A stretch of DNA of 64,000 nt from VXRJ01 sp965246995 (GCA_965246995.1 OZ252008.1:2046001-2110000); one strand, 5' to 3'. Shown: positions 27,467-36,876, numbered from the stretch's first letter. Translations and numbers: made by a program. Notes: generated by a model from the letters alone, not told the origin.

Positions 27467-28684
27467 TGTCCTGTCATTCATCAAGTGTCGGATAGAGGCG
27501 TTTCAGCTTGACGCGGGCGTCGTCCGTGGTGAACTGCCAGTTGACCTTGGCCTGGATGCGGTCTCGGGACGCCTGCCAAGCCGCGACCTCGTCGTGCAGG
27601 ATCTCGAGGGAGTCAATGCGGCGGTTGAGGCACTGACGGGTCATGACGTTGAGCTCGACCTCGGCGACGTTGAGCCAACTGCCATGCTTTGGCGTGTAGA
27701 CGAACTCGAAGCGGTCCCACAGGGCCTTGGCCTCGGCCGGTGGAAAGGCCTCGTAGAGGGCGCCGGGGCGGTGGGTGTTCAGGTTGTCCATCACCAGCGT
27801 GATCCTCTGGGCGCCGGGGTGGCGCTCGGCGATGTCGTTGAGGAAGTGCGCCCAGTCGGTTTTGGTTCTGCGCGCCGTCACCTTGGTCATGCGCCGCCCG
27901 GCCAGGGGTTCGGTCGCCATGAACACATTGCAGCTTCCGCGGCGTCGGTACTCGTAGTCTTCGCGTGCCGGTCGACCCGGTGCCGCCGGAACCGGTTCGC
28001 GCGTCTCGCTGATCAGTTGCCGGGGCGTCTCGTCCATGCACACCACCGGAAAGGCCGCATCGTAGGGACGCCGGTAGACGTCGAGCACCTTCTCCATCGC
28101 CGCCGCGAAGTCCGCGTTGCCCTGTGGGGGAATCACCCAGCCGACTCGCCGCCACGGTTTGATTGCGTTTTTTTTAGAACCCGTCGCACCGTCTCGTGCG
28201 ACACACTGTCGATGTGGCCGAGCTCCACGACGCGATCCGCCAGCAACCGCAGCGACCACTGCGAGTGGCCCTCCGGAGGCTCGGCGCAGCTCAGCGCCAC
28301 CAAGCGCGCCTCGAACTCGCCGTCGGCCTTGCGCACGTAGCTGGAACGGCGACCCTGCCGACCGCCGACTGCCGCCTCCATGCCCTCCTCGACAAAACGC
28401 TTCTTGACCCGATCCACCTTGCGCGCACTGATGCGCAGGATCTCGGCAATAGCCGCCCCGCGCGCCCGGTGCTCGTTGAACTCGCCCTCGTCCGAGTTGA
28501 GCAGAATCAGCGCGTTGATCACCTTCTGCGACTGATGCGACCCCTTGCGCGTGATCCCCGCAAGCTCGTCACGCTCGTCCTTCTCCAAAGTCACCACGTA
28601 GCGCTTCATGCCAACCTCCTCGCCGTCGTTGGACGACGAGAAGGCTACCATGAACAATGCGACATATCACGTGTGACGTGACAC
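27466..28684 (-). mobile_element. IS630-family insertion sequence
   Basis: 1219 bp between duplicated TA dinucleotides (27464-27465 and 28685-28686), the usual IS630 target. Both ends start GTGTC and share GTCA at positions 8-11, giving imperfect terminal inverted repeats. It carries one transposase gene read through a frameshift. It sits between dcd and the bc-complex operon and seems complete. Confidence 0.85.
27474..28609 (-). CDS. IS630-family transposase (programmed -1 frameshift)
   Basis: Two overlapping frames. The first (28609 to 28133) encodes an N-terminal helix-turn-helix DNA-binding part. The second (open 28259 to 27474) encodes the DDE catalytic core: Asp in VCMDET, Asp in LVMDNLNTH, Glu in SWLNVAEVELN. 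They join at a run of eight A (28168-28175, coding strand): a -1 slip turns VLKKT into VLKKNAIKPW and gives a protein of about 378 aa. All three acidic residues are intact, so the element may be active. Family: Tc1/mariner-like IS630. Confidence 0.85.
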
Positions 28685-28739
28685 TAGCCAGAACAGCGCC
28701 TTCGGGGTCGCCCGCAGACGGGTGGATGCGGTGTACAGG

Positions 28740-28769
28740 TTGACCCGAAATCGCCGGCCGTAGTACCCT
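28740..28769 (+). promoter_or_regulatory. possible promoter of the bc-complex operon
   Basis: TTGACC (28740-28745), 18-base spacer, TACCCT (28764-28769). Weak -10. It lies just outside the IS630 end, about 100 bases before the first gene. No gene is recognised between 28687 and 28868. Confidence 0.3.
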
Positions 28770-28868
28770 GCATCGCCTGCCGGTTCGCTCGTGGTGCGCG
28801 TGCAGATTGCACGCCAACAGCAACCCGGACGCACCGCCGGGCATGTAGATCCCCTGACGTCGTTGCAG

Positions 28869-29789
28869 ATGCCGAAACTGGTTGAGCAGGAAGGTGCCCA
28901 ACGTGTGAGCCCGCTGCGCGCGGCGCCCGCGCTAGCGGTCCAGTTTTTCCTGATCCCGCTCACTGTCGTCGGCATGGTGGTGCTGGTATATGGCGGCTTC
29001 CGCATGCTGGTCACCACCGAACGGACCCCGCAGGAATTGCTGCTGGACGTACAGTCGGGTGGCCGCGAACGGCGCTGGCCAGCAGCGTACGAACTCTCCC
29101 GGCTGTTGGCCGATCCGGAGACCGAGACCCAGAATCCGCAATTGGGCGCGGCGCTGGTCCAGGCGTTCGTCGATGCCGATGGGGACGACCCGAGGTTGCG
29201 GCGCTACCTGGCGCTCGCGATCGGCCGGCTCTCCGCACCCCCGGCCAGCGCTGTGGACGAACTGCGCGCGGCGCTGGACGATCCCGACAGCGAGACTCGA
29301 ATCAGCGTCATCTGGGCGCTCGCGTCTTTCGGCGACCTGTCGATCGTGGGGGATATCGAGGGGATGTACGCGTCGGATGACGCTGGCGTACGGAAGATGG
29401 CGGTGTACGCTCTCGGCACGCTCCCGGGAAGTCGTGATCACGCCACGCTCCGGAATGCGCTGGACGATCCGGCGGCCGACGTGCAGTGGAACGCGGCGGT
29501 TGCCTTGGCGCGGCATGGTCGCGACGATGGCGTAACGGTGATTCGACGGATGCTCGACCGCGACTACGTGGCGCGGATGGTGACGCGCAACGCGACGACG
29601 GAGGCAGTGATCGATCCGGTGAGCGAGGTGATTGTGAGCGGTCTGCAGGCGGCGGCAACGCTCGGCGCGGCTGAGTTGCGCCCGTCGGTCGAGGCCTTGA
29701 GCGAGTCGGACGCCAACCTGCGGGTGCGAGAGGTGGCGATGAAGACCCTGGACGCGTTGAATCAGACGACGAGGAGCCGTACCGGATGA
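28869..29789 (+). CDS. membrane-anchored HEAT-repeat protein of the bc complex operon
   Basis: 306 aa, not a named gene. One membrane helix lies near the N-terminus (about residues 22-45: VQFFLIPLTVVGMVVLVYGGF). The rest is a series of HEAT-like repeats (for instance ETRISVIWALASFGD, GVRKMAVYALGTLPG, VQWNAAVALARHG). Its stop overlaps the Rieske gene start by four bases (ATGA), so it is translated with the complex. It may be an assembly factor or an accessory subunit; this is inference. The frame opens at 28791; I prefer the ATG at 28869 (MPKLVEQEG). Confidence 0.75.
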   Translation: MPKLVEQEGAQRVSPLRAAPALAVQFFLIPLTVVGMVVLVYGGFRMLVTTERTPQELLLDVQSGGRERRWPAAYELSRLLADPETETQNPQLGAALVQAFVDADGDDPRLRRYLALAIGRLSAPPASAVDELRAALDDPDSETRISVIWALASFGDLSIVGDIEGMYASDDAGVRKMAVYALGTLPGSRDHATLRNALDDPAADVQWNAAVALARHGRDDGVTVIRRMLDRDYVARMVTRNATTEAVIDPVSEVIVSGLQAAATLGAAELRPSVEALSESDANLRVREVAMKTLDALNQTTRSRTG

Positions 29790-30469
29790 ATCCCCTGATT
29801 GCCGTCATCGTGACCGGGATCGCCATGTTTGCGGCGCACATCCTGGCAATCCTGCTGTTCCGCGAGAAGCCGGCGCCGAAGCCGGTCGTGGCGGCCGACA
29901 AGCCGGCCCCCGTCGTCCGGATGCCCAGTCTGGCCGATCGGGTCGTTCCGCGCACCGCCGACGACATGTCACCGTTGATGGGGCGCCGGGGCTGGATGGG
30001 GCTAGCCTGGGGCGCGTTCACCGCGTCGACCGCCGGCTGTCTGGCCGCGACGGGCCGGTTCATGTTTCCCAATGTCCTGAACGAGCCGCCACAGCAGTTC
30101 ACCATCGGCTTCCCCGGCGAGTACGGCCAGGGGGTGGACGAACGGTGGAAGGATCGGTTCGGTGTCTGGGTGGTCCGCACGCCCTTCGACGACTACCACG
30201 AGTCGTCCGGTTTCTACGCGTTGCTGGTGACCTGCACGCACCTCGGTTGTACGCCGAACTGGCTCTCGGCGGAAAGCAAGTTCAAGTGCCCCTGCCACGG
30301 CAGCGGGTTCCGTCCGACCGGGATCAACTTCGAGGGGCCGGCGCCCCGGCCGCTCGAGCGGGCTCGGATCGTAATGGCGGAGGATGGACAGATCCTGATT
30401 GACAAGGCCCGGAAGTTCCAGGAGGAGTTGGGGCAGTGGACCGACCCGGAGGCTTTTCTCAGTATCTAG
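29786..30469 (+). CDS. Rieske 2Fe-2S protein of a cytochrome bc-type complex
   Basis: 227 aa. Cluster-binding boxes CTHLGC and CPCHGSGF each supply one Cys and one His. There are two hydrophobic segments: residues 4-25, and about 68-90 (WMGLAWGAFTASTAGCLAATG), so the protein has an extra N-terminal helix compared with simple Rieske subunits. It moves electrons from quinol at the Qo site to the c-type haem subunit. Co-translated with the HEAT protein and followed 39 bases later by cytochrome b. Confidence 0.93.
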   Translation: MNPLIAVIVTGIAMFAAHILAILLFREKPAPKPVVAADKPAPVVRMPSLADRVVPRTADDMSPLMGRRGWMGLAWGAFTASTAGCLAATGRFMFPNVLNEPPQQFTIGFPGEYGQGVDERWKDRFGVWVVRTPFDDYHESSGFYALLVTCTHLGCTPNWLSAESKFKCPCHGSGFRPTGINFEGPAPRPLERARIVMAEDGQILIDKARKFQEELGQWTDPEAFLSI

Positions 30470-30508
30470 CTGGCGAGTCCTCAGATACGGGCGACGAGCG
30501 AACGAACT

Positions 30509-31324
30509 ATGGCCAAGGCGAAATCGATTGAACCGCAGCAAGGCGCGCCGGTGCGCTTCTGGAACTGGCTGACCGAAACGCAGCTCTGGACATCTGTCTT
30601 CCGGCACGCGGCACCGATCAATGACCGCAACCGCGTGCTGGTGATGTTGTCGAACGTCTTTCTGCACCTGCACCCGGTTCGGCTGAAGAAGCATGGCGTC
30701 AGGCTGCGCTACACCTGGTGCATGGGAGGACTCAGCTTCTTCCTCTTCCTGGTCCTGACGTTCACCGGCCTGCTGTTGATGTTCTACTACCGGCCGACGC
30801 TCGAGTATGCCTACTCGGACATCGTCGGTCTTCGCGAGCATGTGCCGCTTGGCATCATGCGCGAGATGCACCGCTGGGGCGCGCACGCGATGGTGATCAC
30901 GGTCTGGCTGCACATGTTCCGGGTGTTCATGACCGGTAGCTACAAGCCGCCGCGCGAGTTCAACTGGAATGTCGGCGTCATCATGCTGGTGCTGACGCTG
31001 CTGCTTTCGTTCACCGGCTACCTGCTGCCATGGGACCAGCTCGCGATCTGGGCGATCACAGTCGGTTCGAACATGGCCCGCGCGACGCCATTCCTCGGCT
31101 ACGAGGGACCCGGCGCGTCACTGCTCGCCATCGGCGACGTGCAGTTGATCCACGCGGCGGACGACGCGCGATTCGCGCTGCTCGGCGGCACGTTCGTTGG
31201 CGAGGGGGCGCTTCTGCGCTTCTACGTGCTGCACTGCGTGGCACTGCCACTGGTGATTGGCTTCCTGATGGCTATACATTTCTGGCGCGTCAGGAAGGAC
31301 GGGGGGATCTCGGGTCCGCTCTAG
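30509..31324 (+). CDS. cytochrome b (N-terminal, b6-like) subunit
   Basis: 271 aa, four-helix core of a split cytochrome b. Helix B carries two haem His residues (RWGAHAMVITVWLHMFRVF). Helix D carries the other two (YVLHCVALPLVIGFLMAIHFW). GYLLPWDQLAIWAITVGSNM is the Qo-site cd region. The spacing within helix D is as in b6f and related complexes. The C-terminal half of cytochrome b is encoded by the next gene. ATG preceded by a weak ribosome site. Confidence 0.94.
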   Translation: MAKAKSIEPQQGAPVRFWNWLTETQLWTSVFRHAAPINDRNRVLVMLSNVFLHLHPVRLKKHGVRLRYTWCMGGLSFFLFLVLTFTGLLLMFYYRPTLEYAYSDIVGLREHVPLGIMREMHRWGAHAMVITVWLHMFRVFMTGSYKPPREFNWNVGVIMLVLTLLLSFTGYLLPWDQLAIWAITVGSNMARATPFLGYEGPGASLLAIGDVQLIHAADDARFALLGGTFVGEGALLRFYVLHCVALPLVIGFLMAIHFWRVRKDGGISGPL

Positions 31325-31373
31325 GCGGCCGAACGCTGAACGATAGACGCGACGTACGGAGCAGATATCAACG

Positions 31374-32450
31374 ATGGACGCGATCAAGGGATTCTTCAAT
31401 TTCGTTTCCGACCCGCGGCTGTTCTTCCTCCTGTCGGTGCTGGCGCTGGTCGTCATCGTCTGGAAGCGGGAGCTGTTCGCCAGGAACTCCGTCGGTTACG
31501 GCCTCATGGCGTTTCTCGGCACCTTTTTCCTGTTCGGGCTAGGCGACGAGAACTTCGTCCTGATCATCACCAAGCCGGACAACGTGCCGATCGTCGCACT
31601 GATCTTCCTGGTGATCTTCTTCACCTGGTACTCGATGCGCGAGGCCGTGCTGAACGATCAGCGGATGGAGGCGGGGGAAGACCCGATCGAGAAGCAGGAA
31701 TCGGACCGGGTCTGGGTCTGGCCGGACCTCGTCTACACCGAGTTGATAGCGCTCGTTCTTTGCAGCGCCGTTCTGGTCGTCTGGTCGATCGCGCTCGAGG
31801 CGCCGATTGAACAGCCGGCCAACCCCGCCAACACGCCAAACCCGTCGAAGGCGCCTTGGTACTTCCTGGGCCTCCAGGAGATGTTGGTCTACTATGACCC
31901 GTGGCTCGCCGGCGTCGTGCTGCCCAGCCTGATCATCGTCGGGTTGATGGCGATCCCGTACATCGACACCAACCCGAAGGGGAACGGCTATTACACCTTC
32001 AACGAGCGGAAGGCGGAGATCACGATCTTCCTGTTCGGCTTCGTCATCCTCTGGTCGTCGCTGATCGTGCTCGGGACGTTCCTGCGCGGGCCGAACTGGA
32101 ACTTCTTCGGGCCGTTCGAGTACTGGGATATCCACAAGCTGGAGGCGCTCAACAACGTGCAACTCTCGGAATACCTCTGGGTGCGCGCGCTCGGCACTTC
32201 GCTGCCGGACAACATCCTGGTGCGGGAGGGCGTTGGCATCGTCCTGTCGATCGCCTACGTGACGGTCGTGCCGGTCCTTCTGGCCCGTACCCTGCTGAAG
32301 ACTTACTACGAGAAGATGGGCGCTTCGCGGTTCTATGTCGCTGTGTTCCTCTTCCTGATGATGCTGTCTCTGCCGATCAAGATGCTGAGCCGGTGGCTGA
32401 TCAACCTGAAGTACATCGTCTCCATCCCGGAGTGGTTCTTCAACATCTAG
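31374..32450 (+). CDS. cytochrome b C-terminal (subunit IV-like) protein, extended
   Basis: 358 aa, larger than plant subunit IV (160 aa). It starts with two extra helices (residues 15-85), then has the subunit IV core. The Qo loop reads NPSKAPWYFLGLQEM, so the usual PEWY motif is APWY and its Glu is missing. Further helices run to the C-terminus (VAVFLFLMMLSLPIKML). It pairs with the cytochrome b gene upstream; the next gene starts nine bases later. Confidence 0.88.
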   Translation: MDAIKGFFNFVSDPRLFFLLSVLALVVIVWKRELFARNSVGYGLMAFLGTFFLFGLGDENFVLIITKPDNVPIVALIFLVIFFTWYSMREAVLNDQRMEAGEDPIEKQESDRVWVWPDLVYTELIALVLCSAVLVVWSIALEAPIEQPANPANTPNPSKAPWYFLGLQEMLVYYDPWLAGVVLPSLIIVGLMAIPYIDTNPKGNGYYTFNERKAEITIFLFGFVILWSSLIVLGTFLRGPNWNFFGPFEYWDIHKLEALNNVQLSEYLWVRALGTSLPDNILVREGVGIVLSIAYVTVVPVLLARTLLKTYYEKMGASRFYVAVFLFLMMLSLPIKMLSRWLINLKYIVSIPEWFFNI

Positions 32451-32459
32451 TCGAGATCC

Positions 32460-35285
32460 ATGGCCAACAAGAAGAGCGTCGGACACGCCTACAACATTGA
32501 CTTTCTGAACGTCGTCTTTGCGGCGTCCAGTCTGTTTCTCTTCTTCACGACTATCTGGATGGTCTTTGATGACTTCGATCGGGAGTGGAAGGGCTACCAG
32601 CGGAACTTTGTCCTGCTGGACGAGTACGTGACCTCGCTGGGCCTGCAGGCGGCGCAAGCGGGTATCGACCAGGAACGGCTGCAGCAGCTCACCACCGACC
32701 GTGCCGCGGCCGAGCAGAACCTCGCGCAGAATCAGGCGCAGGTGGCCGAGCTGCAGGCTCAACTCGCCGATGTCGAGGCGGACTTCTACCGGACGAACCA
32801 GGCCTATAACTTCCAGAAGGCGGACTACGACGTTGCACGGTACGCCTACGAGGAGTTGCGCGAGGAGCACCCGGAAGAAGCGGTCGACCTCCGTCCCGAG
32901 ATAGACGGCATGTACGAACAGTGGGTCGATCTGGGCATCCAGGTGGAAGAGCTGACCGCGCGCCGTGACGAACTGCGCGCACAGATTGGCGAGTTCACCG
33001 GCGGCGTGACGGAAGCTGACGACGAGATTCGGGAACTGACCGCCGAGGCGACCCGGTTGGCTGGCCTCGTATCGGATCTGCAGGTGGACTTCGTCGGCGA
33101 CGTGCTGCTGAACGCGCCGCTGCTCGACTTCATGGCGCCCAGCCTGACGGTGCAGCAGACGATTACGCCGAACGTTCACGACGACGTCAACTTCATTCGG
33201 GTTCCGAAGATGGATCGGTGCACGTCGTGCCACATCGCGATCGACCGGGAGGGTTACGAGGGGTATCCGCAGCCGTACCAGACGCACCCGAATATCGACG
33301 ATTACGTCGGCAGCGCGTCGCCGCATCCGCTCGCGCAGGTGGGTTGTACCGTCTGCCACGAGGGAATGGGGCAGTCGATCGGCTTCGTCCACGCGTCGCA
33401 TACACCCGACAGCGAGGAGCAGATGCACGTGTGGGAGGAGCAATATGGCTGGGAAGTGCCACACCTGTGGGACTATCCGATGCTCCCGACCGACATGACC
33501 GAGGCTTCGTGTTCGAAGTGCCACCGCGACACCGTGCACGTGCCACAAGCGGAAGACCTGAATCTCGCCTACGGGCTGTATGAGCGGGCCGGGTGCTACG
33601 CCTGTCACACGACGGATGGCTTCGCCGACCTGCGCAAGCCGGGACCGATCCTGACAAGAATTTCCGCGAAACTGACGCCGGAGTGGGTGGCGAACTGGGT
33701 CCGCGACCCCCGCGCCGTCAAGTCGAGCACCTGGATGCCGCGCGTCTGGTACAACTCGAACACCAGTTCACCGGAGGACGCGGTGCGCAACGAGGTGGAG
33801 ATCGACGCCGCCGTGGCGTACCTCTTCGCCAACTCGAGCGACCATGAGTTCGCGGTTGCCTCGCCACCATCGGGCGATGCGGCGCGCGGTGAAGAGTTGG
33901 TGAACTCGGTCGGCTGTCTGGCTTGCCACATCACCGAGGACGTGGATCGGCTCGCCGCCGGTGCGCGCCGGACGTTCGGACAACCGCTCCAGAACATCGG
34001 CAACAAGACCAGCTACGAGTGGCTGTTCGACTGGGTACGCGACCCCCGCCACTTCAGCAGCGAGACCTACATGCCGGATCTGCGCCTGACCGATCAGGAG
34101 GCGGCCGATGTGGCGACGTACCTGCGGACCCTGTCGGGTCCGGACGGCCGCGCGGCTGAGGCGACCTACACCCAGACGGATGTGGCCGACACGCTGCTCG
34201 ACTACGTCCGATCGGTGTTGCCGGTGGCCGAGGCAGAGGAACTGGTGGCGGGGCTTTCACCCGACGAACAGCAACTCGACCTGGGACAGCGAGTGATCGG
34301 CCGGTATGGCTGCTCCAGCTGTCACGAGATCGGTGGGTTCGAGGACACCCGGCCGATCGGCATCGAGCTCTCCGAGGAAGGTTCCAAGCTGCTGGGGCGG
34401 CTCGACTTCGCATTCGTCCACGATATCCCGCACACGAAGGTGGACTGGTTCAAGCAGAAGATGCGGGATCCGCGCTCATACGACCGCAACCGGGTACTGC
34501 AGCCGCTCGAGAAGCTGCGGATGCCGAACTACGACATGAGCGAGGCGGAAGCGAGGCTGTTCTCCACCGCGATCATGAGCTTCCAGTCCGACGTGCAACC
34601 GCTTGCCGCGAAGATGCCCCGTTCCGCACGGAACGACGCCTTGCGCGACGGGCGTAACCTGGTGCGCCGGCGGAACTGTGTGGCCTGTCACGAAATTGAG
34701 GCGGACGGGGGCGACTACGTGCAGCTGGTGGACGATCCATCGCTCGCTCCGCCGTTGCTGACGCCGCAGGGGGCGAAGGTGCAGCCCGACTGGATGTACG
34801 CGTTCTTCCAGGGTCCGATCCCGATCCGGCCATGGCTCGACGTCCGGATGCCTACGTTCGGTTTGGAGGATGGGCACTGGAACACGGTAATCGACTACTT
34901 CGGCGCGATCTCTGACACGATCGGCGAATTCCGGACGCACTCGGAGCTGACTGCCGCAGATGTTCCGGCCGAAGGAGAACAGTTGTTCGAGTTGCTGCGG
35001 TGCCAGCAGTGCCACGTGCTGGACACGATCCCGGCCGATCAGCCAACTGACAACCTGGCGCCCGACCTCCGGATGGCGCGCGAACGGTTGCAGCCGGAAT
35101 GGATCGTCGATTGGCTCCGTGCGCCGCTGGAGATCCAGCCTGGCACGCGGATGCCCATGTTCTGGACGGAGTTCCCGGCGTCGCCGTATTCGCAGCTAGA
35201 CAGCGATGGTCAGGCCCAACTAGAGGCGATCCGCGACTACCTGTTGACGTTCCGCGGCGGGCCCAGCCCGTTGAGCGGCAACTAG
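32460..35285 (+). CDS. membrane-anchored octahaem cytochrome c with coiled-coil stalk
   Basis: 941 aa. One uncleaved N-terminal membrane helix (about 14-34), a long Gln/Glu/Ala-rich coiled coil (about 60-210), then eight CxxCH haem sites at residues 254, 296, 351, 379, 486, 618, 740 and 848. Hemes 1-3 form a compact group. Hemes 4-8 sit in five repeated cytochrome c domains, most with a W-x2-DPR...MP motif whose Met (425, 537, 687, 797, 897) probably ligates haem. Last gene of the bc operon, so it is the likely electron acceptor of the Rieske protein in the periplasm. I do not recognise a named family for the full architecture. Confidence 0.88.
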   Translation: MANKKSVGHAYNIDFLNVVFAASSLFLFFTTIWMVFDDFDREWKGYQRNFVLLDEYVTSLGLQAAQAGIDQERLQQLTTDRAAAEQNLAQNQAQVAELQAQLADVEADFYRTNQAYNFQKADYDVARYAYEELREEHPEEAVDLRPEIDGMYEQWVDLGIQVEELTARRDELRAQIGEFTGGVTEADDEIRELTAEATRLAGLVSDLQVDFVGDVLLNAPLLDFMAPSLTVQQTITPNVHDDVNFIRVPKMDRCTSCHIAIDREGYEGYPQPYQTHPNIDDYVGSASPHPLAQVGCTVCHEGMGQSIGFVHASHTPDSEEQMHVWEEQYGWEVPHLWDYPMLPTDMTEASCSKCHRDTVHVPQAEDLNLAYGLYERAGCYACHTTDGFADLRKPGPILTRISAKLTPEWVANWVRDPRAVKSSTWMPRVWYNSNTSSPEDAVRNEVEIDAAVAYLFANSSDHEFAVASPPSGDAARGEELVNSVGCLACHITEDVDRLAAGARRTFGQPLQNIGNKTSYEWLFDWVRDPRHFSSETYMPDLRLTDQEAADVATYLRTLSGPDGRAAEATYTQTDVADTLLDYVRSVLPVAEAEELVAGLSPDEQQLDLGQRVIGRYGCSSCHEIGGFEDTRPIGIELSEEGSKLLGRLDFAFVHDIPHTKVDWFKQKMRDPRSYDRNRVLQPLEKLRMPNYDMSEAEARLFSTAIMSFQSDVQPLAAKMPRSARNDALRDGRNLVRRRNCVACHEIEADGGDYVQLVDDPSLAPPLLTPQGAKVQPDWMYAFFQGPIPIRPWLDVRMPTFGLEDGHWNTVIDYFGAISDTIGEFRTHSELTAADVPAEGEQLFELLRCQQCHVLDTIPADQPTDNLAPDLRMARERLQPEWIVDWLRAPLEIQPGTRMPMFWTEFPASPYSQLDSDGQAQLEAIRDYLLTFRGGPSPLSGN

Positions 35286-35314
35286 CTGGCGGGCCCTCAA
35301 GACCCGCAGGCGGC

Positions 35315-35339
35315 GCGGGGTTTCACCCCGGGCTGCTAG
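35315..35339. repeat. GC-rich REP-like element, copy 2
   Basis: 25 bases starting GCGGGG and ending CGGGCTGCTAG; a GGGG/CCCC stem can form over TTTCA. Lies just after the octahaem cytochrome gene. Its terminal CTAG is the target of the IS1182 element. Confidence 0.5.
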
Positions 35340-35411
35340 GAGTCTGCGCCGTAGGAGATTCGCCGGACGATAGTTGGCCGTCGGCCCACAACCTGACGCA
35401 CCGCGTCGGGG

Positions 35412-35439
35412 CGACCTCGCCGGTCAGCGGGCGAGGTCG
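35412..35439 (-). terminator. stem-loop behind the IS1182 transposase
   Basis: Perfect 10-bp stem (CGACCTCGCC with GGCGAGGTCG) and an eight-base loop, in the 214-base non-coding end of the element downstream of the transposase. No U-tract follows, so its action as a terminator is uncertain. Confidence 0.4.
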
Positions 35440-35553
35440 ATTCTCGGCGGCCGGCGAAACGGTCGGCAAAATCGGCTCCGACGCGCCCCGGGGCTCGCCA
35501 GCGGCCACGATTCGCACCGCTGCGCGGCCGTTGCCGGCTTCATACCTCGCGTT

Positions 35554-36876
35554 TCACATCCCCATCAGGGGCTGAAGGCGTTTGACGTTCAACGCCAGGC
35601 ACACCAAGTCCCACTCGCCGCCCGCCGTGGCGAGTCCCCGCAGGCTGAAGCGCCGGAATCCCAGCACGTGCTTGATCCAGCCGTGCGGGGCCTCCGACAG
35701 CCACTTGCGTTCCGCATACGCCGCCCGGCCCGCCCGCGTCGCCAGTTTCTCCGACATGCGACTCGTCGCCGGATGCTTCTTGGGGTCGCTGGTCGCCGCC
35801 GTCTTACCCTCTCGCCCCGGCGCCACATACCCGTTGACGCCCCGCGTCTCCAGGTCCACCAAGTCCCGCTCGTTGCAATACCCGGCGTCGGCCAGCACCG
35901 TCTCCGGCTGCGCGTCGAACGTCTCCGACACCGCGTCGAGCAGCGCCGGCAACCCGCCCTGGTCACTCGCGTTCGCCGTCACGTCGGTCGCCACCACCAA
36001 CTGGTGGTCAGAGTCCACCGCCACCTGCGCGTTGTAGCACTGCTGGAACCCTTCGTTGCTCGTCTTCATGATCCCGCTGTCCGGATCCGTGAAGTTGCTC
36101 TGCGCCTTCTCGTCCGGCTCGCCATACGCCCGCTTGTACGGCCGACCGCCCTGCGGGTTCCGACCCTCGCCCGGCTGCCGCCCGCCCGCGTCGTCCGCCG
36201 CCCGCTGCGCCGCCTCCAGACGCGCCTTCGCCGCCCGGATCGCCGCCAGACGATCCTCCCGCCGCCGCAACTCCGTCGGCAGCTCGTCGCCGCGCACCGC
36301 CGCCCCCAACCGCGCATCCTCGGCCGCGTCAGCGTCGTCCGCCGACGCCAGCAGCGCGTCAATCTCGCCGACCAAGCGACGCTCCTCCTCCTGCATCCGA
36401 CCGTAGCTCATCGCCTTGCGCTTGCTCGCGTTCGCCCGCACCTTCGTGCCGTCTATCGACAACTTCCCGAAGCTCGCCACCCCCAACTCCCGCGCCAGAC
36501 GAACCACCTCCACGAACAGCTTCTTGAAGTCCTCCAGATGCCGACGACGAAACTCGCACACCGTACGGTGTTGCGGAAAATTGCCCGCCGCCAGCACCCG
36601 GAAAGCCACGTCCTCTTCCAGCTTCCTCGCGATCCCCCGCGACGAAAACACCCCCGTCGCATACGCGTAGATCAGCACCTTCAACATCATCCGCGGCTCA
36701 TACGGCGCGTTGCGCCGACCGTCACCCTCATACGGTGCGTAAAATGCCGTCAGATCCAAACCCTCCACCAGGTCGCTGACATGGTGCGCCAAGTGGCCCT
36801 CCGGCAACCACGCCTGCAAATCTGGTGGCAACAGCAACGATTGGTCCGGGGCGTAGCGGCGAAACGTCGTCGACAT
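35554..36876 (-). CDS. IS1182-family transposase
   Basis: 440 aa DDE transposase. DUF772-type N-terminal domain (FRRYAPDQSLLLPPDL, MMLKVLIYAYATGVFSSRGI), the first Asp in KLSIDGTKVRANAS, a second in the LADAGYC stretch, and a Glu in the C-terminal YAERKWLSEAPHGWIKHVLGFRRF. A charged insertion (about 165-250) lies between them, as is usual in this family. ATG at 36876 after GGAAGGA. No frameshift or stop is seen, so it is likely functional. Confidence 0.9.
   Translation of the reverse strand: MSTTFRRYAPDQSLLLPPDLQAWLPEGHLAHHVSDLVEGLDLTAFYAPYEGDGRRNAPYEPRMMLKVLIYAYATGVFSSRGIARKLEEDVAFRVLAAGNFPQHRTVCEFRRRHLEDFKKLFVEVVRLARELGVASFGKLSIDGTKVRANASKRKAMSYGRMQEEERRLVGEIDALLASADDADAAEDARLGAAVRGDELPTELRRREDRLAAIRAAKARLEAAQRAADDAGGRQPGEGRNPQGGRPYKRAYGEPDEKAQSNFTDPDSGIMKTSNEGFQQCYNAQVAVDSDHQLVVATDVTANASDQGGLPALLDAVSETFDAQPETVLADAGYCNERDLVDLETRGVNGYVAPGREGKTAATSDPKKHPATSRMSEKLATRAGRAAYAERKWLSEAPHGWIKHVLGFRRFSLRGLATAGGEWDLVCLALNVKRLQPLMGM

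Noticed and set aside
28569..28901. Minus-strand frame crossing the right end of the IS630 element
   Set aside because: It spans the IS junction and matches nothing; region 28687-28868 is treated as the upstream region of the bc operon.
31539..33608. Long open frame on the minus strand opposite the bc-complex genes
   Set aside because: Antisense shadow of subunit IV and the octahaem cytochrome; no domain visible.
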